Below, piece after piece: positions 23,964-36,900 of a stretch of 64,000 bases of DNA; position 1 is the stretch's first letter; each line of letters starts with the position of its first letter. The translations under genes were made by a program, and so were the position numbers. This DNA comes from Hemerocallis citrina (taxonomy: Eukaryota; Streptophyta; Magnoliopsida; Asparagales; Asphodelaceae): the NCBI GenBank assembly GCA_017893485.1, contig CM030366.1, forward strand, positions 53,896,568 to 53,960,567. Reading direction: 5' to 3'. Below the pieces are notes generated by a model that searched no databases, was not told where the DNA came from, and worked only from the letters and a program-made list of their open reading frames with translations.

Positions 23964-25533
23964 TGTAACGCCCTGATTTTCGGTAACTGGGAAACCGTGA
24001 TACGAGCCAGAATTTTTTTTTCAATTAGCCACAATACATAGAAAAATAGAAAAATTTAAACCTTTTTTTTCAACACGAATGTATTACAACTCCGAATGTT
24101 ACAAAATTGCAATACATTACAACAGTGTTACAATAATACCTTTATAATCCCAAGTGTTACAACTTTCAACAATTTTACATCAGAGTACAATGAATAAAGA
24201 ACAACACTTGGTATTTCACTTGGATGCTTCCCAATAAATAAATGAATTACAACACTTGTTGCAAATGGAACAATAGTAAACAATATAAATTATAGCGGAA
24301 ATAAAATTGACTCTTGCTCCTCTCTCCTTGAGTCCTCCTGAATCTTGTACCTGTACTTCTTCAATCCAGTACCTATAGAAATGGGGATGTCAGTACATAT
24401 ACTGACGCTTTAGGGTTGATGACTAGCAGTGATTCTCCACTTAAAGCAAACAGATTGATGAAAAGAGAAACATGTACATATGGTTGATGTGTCCGTGTTT
24501 GCTATGACTTAGACTCTAATGCAAGACTTATTAATGCAAGGATGCTCTTATTCTAATGCAAGCAAGACTCTGGGATAGTATGCAGCCCATACTACATACG
24601 CCCCATATCAAGTTGTTTCTTCATATATAGGGATTTGAACCCGCGCCATGAATTATATTCTTGTACTTGACTTGTTTCTGAAGATTAGACATGACTGATG
24701 AGGTTGCCCTGAAACGGTCTAATTCCGCCAGGCACACCGGACCTCACTCAAATATTTGACGAATCCTTGGAGTTTCTGCGGATGCAGGTTAGCTCGAAGC
24801 ATCCCCTGTCGCCCCCTAGCCAGACCGTAGTCCATGGCTTCTCGTCCTTAGATACAAGGCAAGACAGAGTTCCGGGGGGTTCATCCCCCCCCGCTCCAAC
24901 AGGAATCGCTCCCGCTTATCAAGGCACTTTGGAAATTAACAGACAAAATACGGATCCCGTGCTCCCAACTCGTGAGAAGGCACAGACCGTATCCCTTTGA
25001 TAAGAAGGGTACAACCCAATAACACCGCCTAGTGCCGGCCTATAGGACAGGTTGGATTATAAGGAATCACCCTTAACACCAACTCTTTCCCTTCGACGAA
25101 TAATGATAATAAATATAGGTTAAGTAGTAATAGCCATAAGTTACTATCCTAACAATGTCACTAACCCTAAACAACCTGAGGGATGACAACAGAACTTACA
25201 CAACATGCTGAGTCTTAAGTTAGACTTCGCAAGATAACTCTACTAGGCTGCTCAACCTAGACTCACCAGAATCCCTAAGGATCTGGTTCATGGCTTACCG
25301 ATCCAAGATCCCGGCAATACGAACGTATTCGCATGCTACTACTCTGAACTTGGATTTCATCTACGTTCCGGTCCACGATCAACCTACACCGGTTAAGATC
25401 CGACGGTACACAAGGAGTGACTCGTCCACAGTCCCTTAGGAGTAAGGTAAATACACATCTTGATGGTCGATAGCCCTAGGGCAATAAAATCGCCCTAGAC
25501 GAGCACAACAAAACTGCGTACTAGCTAATAAGC

Positions 25534-25856
25534 TACATACGAGTAAACAGAACACATACGAGCCAAACAAGTTACGTATGAAACCAACAACTACATACGA
25601 GCCAGGCGAGCTACGTATGAGACAACAACATAAATACCAGCCAAATAAGCTGCGTATGAGACCAACAGCTACATACGGGCCAGTTGAGCCGCGTATGAGA
25701 CAACAACATACATATGAGCCAAATAAGCTACGTATGAGACTCACAGCTACATACGGACCAGTCGAGCTGCATATGAGACAACAACATACATATGAGTCAA
25801 ATAAACTCGCGTATGAGACCAACAGCTATATACGGGCCAGGCGAGCCTCGTATGAG
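25534..25856. repeat. 39-bp tandem repeat alternating as a 78-bp dimer
   Basis: Seven 39-base units follow each other from about 25573. Type 1 units carry ACCAACAGCTACATACGGGCC and alternate with type 2 units carry ACAACAACATACATATGAGCC, so the true period is 78. Each unit holds CATACG and CGTATG in inverted order and can form hairpins. It lies inside element C. Confidence 0.85.
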
Positions 25857-26020
25857 CAAAACTATATACAAAAATAACCATACAGGTAATCAACTTAGAA
25901 GCAACCAAACGTGCTTACTAGCAACTCTTGATCTTCTACAATTAGAAGCAACAGAAGAATCTTCTAACGGTCTAAAGTAGACATACTACCAAAGAGAAGC
26001 CCAAACGCGACATAAAAGCC

Positions 26021-26870
26021 TATAACTTTTGTTCCACTTATCGGAATTTAACCCAAAAGGTCAATTCGAAAAGGTGAGAACGTCTAATACAACTCTCTAG
26101 TGGGCCCGAACCTCAGATTCTACAAGTAAGACACTCTAAAATACCAGAGAACTCAAACAGCAAGCACACTTAGCTCGAAGTTGGCTGCTGCATCTTCCAA
26201 ATACCATAACTCCTACTCTACTTATCGGAATCTAGCTCGAGAGGCCAATTCGGAAAGGAGAAGATGTCTACTACAACTCTCTAGTTGGCCCGAACCTCAG
26301 ATTCAACCATTAAGACACCCTAAAATATCAAAGAAATAAAACAGCAAGTTCCAGTCAAGACAGCTAGTTGCTGTACCTTCCCACGACCATAACTGCTATT
26401 CCGCTTATCGAAATTTAACCCGAGAGGTCAATTAGGAAAGGGGGGAGACTCTACTACAACTCCTTAGTTGGTCCGAACCTCAGATTCTACCAGTAAAAGA
26501 CTCAAAAACTACGAAGAAGTGAAACAGTAAGCATATCGTCAGTCAGCTAATTGCTGTGTTTTGCAAGGGCCATAATTCCTACTCGGCTTATCGGAATTTA
26601 ACCTGAGAGGTCAATTCGGAAAGGGGAGAGTCTCTACTACAACTCCCTAGTTGGTCTGAACCTCAGATTCATCCCGTAAAAGGCTCAAAAGTATCAAGCA
26701 ACCAAAACAGCAACTTTCAGCCGAATAGCTAGCTGTTGTTTTTTGTAATGGTAATAACTTTTGCGTCTCTCGTCGAATTTTAACCCGAGAGGCCAATTCG
26801 GAAAGGGGAGAATGTCTACTACAACTTTCTAGTTGGTCCGAACCTCTAATTCCGAGAGAAACCCTAAGTT
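26021..26870. repeat. ~183-bp tandem array, five copies
   Basis: Copies begin with CATAACT or TATAACT at about 26021, 26205, 26388, 26571 and 26751 (spacings 184, 183, 183, 180). Each includes TTATCGGAATTTAACC, GAGAGG(T/C)CAATTCGG, CTACAACTC and GAACCTCAGATTC. It lies inside element C, and no coding function is seen. Confidence 0.88.
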
Positions 26871-27142
26871 TTATCCCTTTGAACCTACTGCGACGCTAAC
26901 CCGAAAACATAGACTTCACTGTTTTGCCCTAAAGCTCGCTGTTTTGGGGGAAACGATCGTTTCACCCCTCAAAACCGCCCCGAAAAATCTACCAAAATTC
27001 TAGCATGGTAATAACACCCCTAAGAACATCTCATATAAATTTCGGGTCAAAATTCTACTTTTAACACATGTAAACAAATCTAACCCTACAACTATTTAAG
27101 CATGATTACAACATAAGCATGAGCTCTTTCTACAACCCCTAC

Positions 27143-27292
27143 AACAATTTAATCATGGTATACAACTTAAGCATGAGTCCTACATCAATTTAAGCATGGT
27201 ATACAACTTAGCATGAGTCCTACAACAAATTAGCATAGTATACAACTTAGCATGAGTCCTACAACAAATTAAGCATGGTATACAACTTAGCA
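27143..27292. repeat. ~40-bp tandem repeat, four copies
   Basis: Units built on AGCATGGTATACAACTTAGC and ATGAGTCCTACAACAA start about 27154, 27195, 27234 and 27274. This is the third tandem array of element C. Confidence 0.8.
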
Positions 27293-27534
27293 TGGATATT
27301 TACTAGCTATTACCAAGGCTACTTTTCTTTATGAATTACAAATTCCTACATACTTTAAGAGAAGAAGTAATCCTTTCCCATCATAAAAATAGACATGCTA
27401 CAAAAGACTAATCTTTGATCATTAGAGAAACAAAGGGAAGCATAATCTTTCACAACCTAGAAGTAAAAATAGAAGCTTAGTTCTTCATGAACTAGATTTA
27501 GTAAAGATTTATCTTAATAAAAGTAGAGAGCAAC

Positions 27535-30151
27535 TGTAACCCCTGTTTCCGATTGTACGGATTTTCAGATCTTTCTTTCTCTCCATGTATTCTTATATTC
27601 CAATTTCCGTATAAATTCCTTCCGATGCATTTAAATCCTTTTGAATCTCTTATTGAAACCCAAATTTATATTCCAAACTAGAATCTTGTCTCTCTTCTTT
27701 TTATTATATTTAATTGAAGCCCAAACCCAAGCCCATCTCCTATTGGACTCTAAACCTAAACCCAAACCCGCATATTGTTGGATCCAAACCTAGTACCCAT
27801 ATATATTGTACACATCAATCCTATAAACTCACCCGTATACAATTTCTCCACCTTTTCTCCACTCTTCCCACATCCCCGTAACTACATCCCCACTATCTAG
27901 TAACTACCCCTAATTAATATTATTTTATTCTAAAAACCCCACTCTCCTCTCTCCCCGTTATCCTCTCTCTCCCTCTCTGTTTCAAAACCCAAAACAGAGA
28001 AACTCCCCCGGCCTTCATCTTCTCCACCGAGCTTCGACTGCCATTGCCGCTCGTCCCTTTCACCCACCGCCTTCTCCACCGCTGCGAGCTCTTCTCATTT
28101 GCCTTCCTCCTTCGCTCGACGAGCACCCCCGTCGCTCCGGCCGTTGCCATCGCCATCCTCCACCACTTCCGCCACTGAAGCTCCCCATTGCGACCTCCCG
28201 TCACCACACCGCCGTAATTGCCATTCAGTCGCCGTTTTCCTCTGTTTTCGAGCACGAAACAGAGCTCCGCTCTTCGTCGAGGCTGCCATCATTGCGTCGC
28301 TTCCCGACCAATCACCACCGCTCCGCCTCCGCCACAGTGCCACGCAGTGGCCCCGCTATGTCGCCGCCTCGTTGCATCGCCGAAGTCTAGCGCCAAGGTT
28401 GAAGACGCGCTGTGAGTGGACGATTTTGCTGTTTCGTGTTCGGCGCATAGCGGATCCTTTCGCTGTATGCTGTTCTGGCCAGATCAAGTGTGAAGAAGGA
28501 AATCCATTGGACGAGAACATTGTCCCGTGTTCTGGGCATAGCAGATCCGACCGCTGGCTGCTGTATTGGGCATTTGGTGTTCCTATTTTGCTGTTTGGTA
28601 TTTTGGCACGGTCTTCGCACGTATTTTTGAGATTGCTCACAGGGATTCTGATCCCGTTATTCCTTATTCATATTGAACCATCTACAAAAAAAGGCAAGTC
28701 TACTTGAACTCATTTAATTATTCTAGTTCAAGCTTATTGACCTCCTGCAAGTAGTTCCCTTTCAATTATCTTAAAACTGCCTTGTGTCCTTTCCGTTGGG
28801 AGTATCGAGGGTTTACACGAGCTAACCCAACGTACTCTTGACATAATATTATTATCCATTGACTCAAACCCAAGCCTATATACACACTTGATATAAATAA
28901 AATGACTAGAAATTGCATATAAGGAAAATGAATGGTGATTGAATACATCGATTGATTGAGATATTGTGACTTGAACAATGATATGATAAATTGACTCGTA
29001 CATTGTAAAATCCATTCTAATTGTTGTACATTAGTGTAATGCATTTCATGATACAATAACATGTTGATTATCGACTTGAATGAACATATATGTGATGGCT
29101 TTTTATGAATTCCTGCTGCCTTGTCTGTCATGTACTGAGGTTTCGACCCAGTTATAATAGAAATCAGTTAAAATAATATAAAGATGAATTGTAGCCCTAA
29201 GTGTCTAGTTGCTGATAGCATCCTGGAACTTCGAATTCTGAACGGTAGCCTATGAGTTAACGCTATTTTAGTGTACCTATGTCGGCTATTTCAGATTTAC
29301 TATTTCATGTTATTATTGTGCAATGCATCATGTTGCTGCATTATCATCATTTCCTTGACATTCTTATACACACTTGCATAGACACGAGTGACTTAATGAT
29401 AAAATACTAAACAAGCCGAGGTTAATAAGGGTTGACTTAGTAGTGGATAGTCTCAGAAAATGTACTCGGTAAGGCCTTATCGTGATATCGTATTGACATG
29501 GAAGGAGAAGTATTGATTGTGAATGATTGATTGTAAATGGTAAATGATTGTTATTGACACTGAGTACACGCTCTGTAGATCCCACCACTAGGTCTCAAAC
29601 GTACACTGTTTTGCGTGCATCGAACCTGTGGTATGGGACGCAGTAGTACGTGCACTAGATAGGAGAAACAACATGCTAATAGACTTAAGTTGACACGTAT
29701 ATACTTGATTATGACCATTGTTTATTAATAGCATTATTGTCTTTGCAATTTGATCTTGATTCATATTCCTTCACGTACCTCATTCCTTACTCTCTGCTTT
29801 TTACTACTTGTTGTCCGTACTTGCTCTAAGGACAATTATTCTTTCTTTTTAGATGAACAAGTACATGTGCACAAGGAGAATTTTCAGAAGGCATTGATGA
29901 GCAGTTCTTCTACGGTTGGAGCAGGAGCCTCTCGAGCTATTTGGTAAGTCCTTATATTCCAGATTTGGTTGTTGAATTTTATTCTCGTTTATGTGATTAT
30001 GTATTTATGCGTGGTTGTGATTACTTTCTTGTCATGTTGTTGAGTTAAAACTGGTACAGCTTATGGATAATATGAGTTGGTGTACTCATATCATTCGCTG
30101 GGTCTCAGTTACGTGCCTGTGTTCCCGTATTCTGGAAAGTGGGGCGTGACA
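27535..30151 (+). mobile_element. Element D 5' LTR, 2.6 kb
   Basis: It runs from TGTAACCCCTGTTTCCG to GGGGCGTGACA. A CT-rich patch (about 27945-27985) leads into a CpG-rich block (about 28000-28420), and the rest is AT-rich. The block around 28610-28700 (GCACGGTCTTCGCACG, GGGATTCTGATCCCG, AAAAGGCAAGTCT) is shared with the LTR of element E. Long frames over the CpG-rich block occur on both strands and look incidental. In the first ~95 positions I count six mismatches against the 3' LTR. Confidence 0.88.
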
Positions 30152-30160
30152 GGTTTTTAG

Positions 30161-30172
30161 TGGTATCAGAGC
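30161..30172 (+). other. Primer-binding site of element D
   Basis: TGGTATCAGAGC is complementary to the 3' end of plant initiator tRNA-Met. It lies nine bases after the LTR, at the same distance as in element E. Confidence 0.88.
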
Positions 30173-30842
30173 CAGGTTAGGCTCTAACTATGTTGGAGTT
30201 TAGCTGGGTTTGGCTAATGTTTTAGTCATGTTTGGCTTATACGTTAGTCATGTTTGCTCTAGCCAGTCTAACTCAATAATATGTGCACCACGTTAATCAC
30301 ATGAATATGTAATAACCAACATATAATCTGGATACTCCTCTCATTTGATTCATCTTTTGATCCCTTCATATTCAGTTCCTTTATTTCTTAATTATTTCGT
30401 CCCTTCCATTCATTCACATTCATTGATTCCTTTCTGGGTATAATTTTATTCTTTTGTGCCCATATTCCTTTGATCCTGGAGTTGTCCATCCTTTCTTCCC
30501 GCTTGGTTCGTCGATCTACATCGGGGATCTTCAACTACATGTTAGGGGCTCGTTTAATTCCTACGTTACTATATATTTTTATGATATATTTATTGTGTAA
30601 AGTTGCTACACTATATATTTATTTTCTCATTCACATTGCATTGTGCTTATGCATGTGTTTCATTCCGTGCTCTCTCTACTTTTATGAATTATTTTCACTA
30701 CTACTATTTTGTATTATTGTATTTAATATTTATAATCTATACATCTATTTTGATATTCCATTGTGTGACTTTCAACTCCATTTCTTACCTTCTACTATTT
30801 TTATATCACGAATTTCAAAACATAGCATCATACTTAAATTAA

Positions 30843-31184
30843 ATGTTCCATACCCTTGTGCATATGGAATGTTACACCTTCCATTTCACCATTTCGGTGC
30901 AACCTAATGTTGAGATGGCAAATATGCAACTCGATATCAATGGAGGAAAATTGCAACTGGATATCAGGAAAGTAAAATGTGCAACCGAATATCCAGACGG
31001 CAACGTGCAGCTTGATGTTGTGAAGGCAAACATGCAACTTGATGTTAAGCAGGCCAGATTTTCTATCTATTTGCCAATTGATATTTCAAGACTCTTTACT
31101 TATATAATGAAACTAATGGTAAAGAAATATTTTCTTTATGACATTTTGTTTATACAATTACACTTTATGTTTCATACAATTTGA
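30843..31184 (+). other. 113-codon open frame spanning a 27-bp repeat, product doubtful
   Basis: Inside this frame, 30924-31058 consists of five consecutive 27-base units that read MQLDINGGK, LQLDIRKVK, CATEYPDGN, VQLDVVKAN and MQLDVKQAR. The unit length is a multiple of three, so the frame stays open. No match to a known domain comes to mind. It may be a captured coding fragment or an ordinary minisatellite. It is the only patterned protein-like stretch in the element D interior. Confidence 0.4.
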
Positions 31185-31789
31185 ACTAGTATAGTTGATT
31201 TTACCCTATTTTGTGTTTACAAATTCTTTACATTTATGTTAAGATTGAGTAACGCAATTATGGTTTATGTTTTTGTTATTTTGTGAATTACTATTTATTG
31301 CTACTGTTTTCTAATTCTTTAACATTTTAGATTTCTCACTTTTGTTTCCGCATCCTAATTAATGATTTGACGCTTACTTTTGTAATATTTAATGAACTCC
31401 TTTCTAAATCTTCTTGCATATATATATTTGGTCTATTTTGCTCGTTACCCTTTAATGTGTTTTTCGAGTATTGATTGTAATGTCAATATTTACTAATTAT
31501 TATATGTCTTTTACATTCATTGTTATTAATATTTTCCTTACTTAGCTAAATTTGTTTGTATTTCTATGTATCTTGACTAGTTATTTTCCCAAAACTATTT
31601 TTATATATATAACCTTTAAAGTTTGTGTTCCTCTATTGTTTGTATGGTTATCAACCTTTTTATATTTGGGTTTGATTTCTTATTGAATAGTCTTCCTATT
31701 TTCTTACGATTGGGGATTAATAGTGTATTTTGACTTCACCTTCCATTTATAATTGATCGCCTATATGTATCCCTGTTTGATTTATTTAT

Positions 31790-32390
31790 AGAGTTGATAC
31801 ACCAAATTCTTATTTTGTTTTATAATGTTATTGTTATTATTACTATGGTTTTCGTTATTATTATTGGTATCATTATTATTATTGATATTACCATTACTAT
31901 TATTATTGTTATTTTCGTTATTTTGTTATTGTTGTTAATATTGAATTACCTTCGTACAATATTGAACTCAAACCATATTGTGTCTTGCATTCTTATTCTT
32001 ATCAGTTTTGTTAAAATTTTAATATTAATATTAATATTAATATTAATAATATTATTATTATTATTATTAGTATTGTTACTATTATTATTGCATTATTTTT
32101 ATGAATGTTTTGAATCCAATTTTGTCATGTATGTATTATCATGATTATCAGTATGGTTAATATTTTTATTTTATTGTTATTATTTCTATCAGTATGACTA
32201 TGATGATTTTTTATTACTGTTATTACTATTAATATTATTATTTTTAATGTTATTGTTATTATTATTGTTATTATTATTTTTTATTAACATGTGTGTTATT
32301 ATTATTGTTATTACTATTCTATTATTCTTGATGTTATTATTTTTATTATTAATATTTGTTGTTATTATTTTTGTTAAAACCCATTTATTT
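31790..32390. repeat. Low-complexity TTA/ATT-rich stretch
   Basis: Irregular runs of TTATTATTG, ATTAATATTA and TTGTTATT fill about 600 bases of the element D interior. The leucine/isoleucine-rich frame at 31794-32144 is a by-product of this composition, not a membrane protein. Confidence 0.8.
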
Positions 32391-32576
32391 TGATCTACAT
32401 ATCTTTTAATTATTTAAATTGAAGTCAACCTTTATATTCATTTTGCATTATTTATTTATATCTATCTTGAGCCCATACTGTCCTTGATCCTGGTGTCTCA
32501 TTCTTGTCTTCTTGCTCGGTTCATTGATTGGTGTCATATGGCCTACATCGACATGTATGTTGCTTGGGACATCACC

Positions 32577-32632
32577 ATCAGAGTAGCGCAGTGGAAGCGT
32601 GGTGGACCCATAATCCACAGGTCCTAGGATTC
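32577..32632 (+). pseudogene. Truncated initiator tRNA-Met-like sequence
   Basis: ATCAGAGTAGCGCAGTGGAA opens a 56-base stretch that follows plant initiator tRNA-Met (as I recall it) from its first base to the T arm. The anticodon arm GTGGA-CCCATAA-TCCAC is fully paired around a CAT anticodon. The sequence departs after TAGGATTC, so the 3' half of the T arm and acceptor stem are missing. The differences I see from the expected tRNA are mostly C-to-T or G-to-A. It cannot be a functional tRNA. Confidence 0.6.
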
Positions 32633-32861
32633 TTTTGTTGTTCCTTCTTCCTTGCATCATTCAGATCTAGTTCGTCTTTTCACTTGCCGTCATTGGCCGA
32701 TTTATTATTCGACATCGATCTTATCTATGTTCTTTCTTATTCTGGTGCTCCCATCACTTGGGCTTTCTTTTCCTGATTTTCCTGCCTTGTTATTTCTTAT
32801 GTTTGCTTCTGTTTTGTCCTACCGCCTGCCATAATGAATTTCAAGGACGAAATTCTTCTTG

Positions 32862-32877
32862 TAAGGTGGATAGGATT
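32862..32877 (+). other. Polypurine tract of element D
   Basis: AAGGTGGATAGGATT directly precedes the TGTAACCCC start of the 3' LTR. It is nearly the same as AAGGTGGGTAGGAT of element E. Confidence 0.8.
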
Positions 32878-33993
32878 TGTAACCCCAGTTTCCGATTATA
32901 CAGATTTCCAGATCTTTCTTTCTCTTCATGTATTCTTATATTCCAATTTCCGTATAAATTCCTTTCGATGCATTTAAATCCTTTTGAATCTCTTATTGAA
33001 ACCCAAATTCATATTCCGAACTAGAATCTTGTCTCTCTTCTTTTTATTATATTTAATTGAAGCCCAAACCCAAGCCCATCTCCTATTGGACTCTAAACCT
33101 AAACCCAAACCCGCATATTGTTGGATCCAAACCCAGTACCCATCTATATTGTACACATCAATCCTGTATACTCACCCGTATACGATTTCTCCACCTTTTC
33201 TCCACTCTGCCCACATCCCTGTAACTACATCCCCACTATCTAGTAACTATCCCTAATTAATATTATTTTATTCTAAAAACCCCCACTATCCTCTCTCCCC
33301 GCTATCCTCTCTCCCCCTCTCTGTTTCAAAACCCAAAACAGAGAAACTCCCTCGACCTTCGTCTTCTCCACCGAGCTTCGACTGCCATTGCCGCTCGTCC
33401 CCTTCACCCACCGCCTTCTCCACCGCTGCGAGCTCTTCCCATTCGCCTTCCTCCTTTGCTCGACGAGCACCCCCATCGCTCCGAGCCGTTGCCATCGCCA
33501 TCCTCCACCACTTCCGCCACTGAAGCTCCCCATTGCGACCTCCCGTCACCACGCCGCCGTAATTGCCATTCAGTCACCGTTTTCCTATGTTTTCGAGCAC
33601 GAAATAGAGCTCCGCTCTTCATCGAGGCTGCCATCATTGCGTCGCTTCCCGACCAGTCATCGCCGCTCCGCCTCCGCCGCAGTACCACGCAGTGGCCCCG
33701 CTACGTCGCCACCGCGTTGCATTGCCGAAGTCTAGCGCCATGGTTGAAGACGCGCTGTGAGTGGACGGTTTTGCTATTTCGTGTTCGGCGCACAGCGGAT
33801 CCTTTCGCTGTATGCTGTTCTGGCAAGATCAAGTGTGAAGAAGGAAATCCATTGGACGAGAATGCTGTCCCGTGTTCTGGGCACAGCAGATCCGACCGCT
33901 GGCTGCTGTATTGGGCATTTGGTGTTCCTGTTTTGCTGTTTGGTATTTTGGCACGGTCTTCGCACGTATTTTTGGGATTGCTCCCTGGGATTC
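32878..33993 (+). mobile_element. Element D 3' LTR, left part
   Basis: It starts TGTAACCCCAGTTTCCG and follows the 5' LTR closely until GGGATTC at 33993, where element E begins. The sequence resumes at 45888 with the duplicated GATTC. Confidence 0.9.
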
Positions 33994-36900
33994 TGTCACG
34001 CCCCGCTTCCCAAAACATGGAATGCAAGCACGTGACATGGCCCAGCGAATGACTCACGTCACCCATAGGCTGTTAATGATCCAACTCAACAATATAACAA
34101 GTAATAAACCAACCACGCATGCAATAAAAGAGTAATCACATAAATAACAATATTGGAAATTAATGCATAAAAATAACCAATATCAAATAACTCAACATCT
34201 GGAAATTAAATAAACAATATTTGGGTCGAAGCCCATATTACAAAGAAATAACACTTGTCCAATTTATTTAAAGTCATAAATTAAAACGACATTTATTTTA
34301 GCGGCGTGGTAAACATTTCCTTCACCAATGCTGCTCTCCTATTCCATCAGGTAAATCTCCTTGGATACCTGTAAGTTGTTCATCTAAAAAGAGGAAAAAG
34401 AAGGTCCTTAGAGCAAGTCGTGGACATGCAAGTGGAGAAACAGTGAAACAATGGCAATAATGGTATAACAATGAATTCAAATAAACAATGAAGTCGGTAG
34501 CATTGAACAGTGTAAAAGAGATAACAGTATAATAGGCATTAAATATGATTTACCACGATAACGATAAACAATATCAATAATGACAATAATAATGAGAACA
34601 CTGTTCATTAAGATAACAATATACAATGATAATGTGATGGGGCCTTAAGTCTAGTATTCATTTTTTTAAATCCTAGCTAATGCACGTACTACTGTGTCCC
34701 ATGTGTGTCGTACCACAGGTTCGATGCATACAATCAATTCCGTTTAGACTAAGGTGGTAGATTCTATAGTTCATGTACTCGGGAACATTATTCAATAATG
34801 ACCGATGATCGAATCAATCGAGATACTGATGTCAGTAATCTACAATTAACCGATGACCGATATAACCAATAACCAATAACCAATAACCGATATACCGATA
34901 ATTAGGGAAACACGGGCCCCTCTTCCGAGTACAGTCACCATGTCATCAACTACCCTAATCAACCCTTAACCCCGGCTTGCTTTACTTTCTTTATTCAATT
35001 TACAAACAATAATACGATTAATAAGGGACACTAAGAAAATGTGACAAACCAACCCTAAGATCATGCAATATACTATATGCAATTAAATACACTAAAAATA
35101 ACATTACAAACACATTTGTACATTATAAAACATAAAATCCCAATTCGGGACAGCAGTAGGTTGCTGTACCAAAATCAGTATTCCCGTTGCTACAGGACAG
35201 AAACTATGGATCCGTCAGGTGGTCTAGAAACTAGACTCCCGCCCGGTTCCAACGCATACTTAAAGTCTACATTTCGACGACGGTAGCTAAGTGAAATTCA
35301 GTGATCTTTATAGGTTTTAGTTTCTGGCTGGGTGTAAATGTTATCTAATTTTAATTATAAAGGCAGTAAATAAATATTATAAAAATCAGTAAAAATACTT
35401 TTTAACACCCTAAACATGTTATTTTCAAATCTGGAATTTATCTTGGCCATATATGATTAATAGTTCACTTAATTCACTAGCCTAAGTTGTTATGTACGTG
35501 AATCTGGAATTACAGCGCAGCTGTGGTAAAAGGTTCATAACTGGAGCAGTATAACTCCGAATTCAAAAGTTTTAGTGTCTATCGACATCTAGACAGATAG
35601 GGCTACGATTTACTTTCAGGGAGTTTCTGATTTTAATGAAGTGTTCTAGGTCTAAACAGCATGTTAAGGTTCAGATTAGTCTATATGTTCATTTTAAGTA
35701 AAAATGGTAAAAATAAAATTTAATAATAGTAAATTGGAGTTTAATTAATCTTAATCGCAGCGGATCAACCTTAGGTGAACATGGCATTAATGTAGGTGAT
35801 GTCTAACATTCTAATAATTACAATTCAACAATTTAGCAATAACAATCACATTAACGATCAACAAATTTCTTCAATCTACAATAGCTATTTGTCATTTAAT
35901 TTCATGATATGAAATGTGTCTATAATTCCCTATTTTATAATCAATAACTAAAATTATATGGTGTATGAATATCTCTATACTTTAGAGGCAAAAAGATGGC
36001 ACGATGTCGAGACTACCACTTGGATTCGCTCGTGTAAATCCGTGGCATCTCGAAGATTGATACAACAATATTTTACGATTTTTAAATAAGATCCACTTGC
36101 GGAATTTCAACAATAATTATCGAATATGATACAAAAAAAAAATATTCGATAGAAGTGACTTGCCTTTTACTTTGTAGACGGTTCGAAAATAATTTAAAGA
36201 ATAACGGGATCAGAATCCCGGGGAGCAATCCCAAGAGTGCGTGCGAAGACCGTGCGAAGAAAGCTAGTAGATAGCAATAATTCTCCCACACCCGATCGGC
36301 AAAACAGCGAAACAGCAATAAGATCCGCTGTTTCCCGAACACAGAACAGCCAATTTGACCAATCAACGGGCTCCTCCACACCGGATCAGAGACCAAAACA
36401 GCGAACACCGATACGATCCAAAACACCGAACAGCAGAATCCCCCAATCGCCCTTCATCTTCTTCTTCGTTCTTCTTCTTCGAAACAGAGAGCAAGGGCGA
36501 GCGGCGACTGCGGCGATGGCTTCGACGGGGAAGAGGCGGGGCTCGCGACGCTGACGGCGGCACGACTGCGGCGAGAGGCGACTGGCGGCAGCGCTCTGTT
36601 CTCGAGTTCGAAAATAGGGGAGGAAATGGGTTCGGGGTGTTGGCATCGCGAACGAAGGTTAGAGAGGAGGTCGAGGCGATGGGGAGATGGTGTTGGCGAT
36701 GGTGCGGTGGTTAACGGCGGAGGGAGAGGCAAACGACGATGGGGGTAATGGTGAAATGGGCTTCGAGAGTTGGGTCCTTCGGTTGGGTTGGGTTCGAACA
36801 GAGGGCGACGGGAGGAAGAGAAGACGAGGTGTTTAGGTTTTGTTTTGGTTTTTGGGTTCTGTTGTTTTGTTTGTTTCTGGTTTTGTGTTTTAACAGAGAA

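Larger units (their letters stand above)
30152..32877 (+). other. Element D internal region without gag-pol
   Basis: The first ~270 bases resemble the leader of element E, including the PBS, CTCTAACTA, AGTCTAACTCAATAATATG and ACCACGTTAATCACATG blocks. The middle holds a 27-bp in-frame repeat, and an AT-rich stretch of TTA/ATT triplets fills about 31790-32390. A truncated tRNA-like segment lies at 32577-32632. The end has TTTCAAGGACGAAATTCTTC and the PPT. None of the expected protein domains is present on either strand. Confidence 0.8.

Noticed and set aside
25534..25856. CRISPR-like pattern of short repeats
   Set aside because: Units are directly adjacent without unique spacers, in a plant LTR.
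25436..25877. 128- and 99-codon frames with repeated peptides
   Set aside because: They come from the 39/78-bp tandem repeat in element C; the period divides by three, so frames stay open by chance.
28099..28707. 202-codon open frame in the element D 5' LTR, repeated at 33456-34052
   Set aside because: It lies over a CpG-rich LTR block, with long frames on both strands; its recurrence is explained by LTR duplication, and no domain is recognisable.
31794..32144. 116-codon hydrophobic frame resembling a membrane protein
   Set aside because: It is a low-complexity TTA/ATT tract coding only Leu, Ile and Val runs.
32577..32632. Functional tRNA gene
   Set aside because: The 3' half of the T arm and the acceptor stem are missing, so it is kept only as a fragment.
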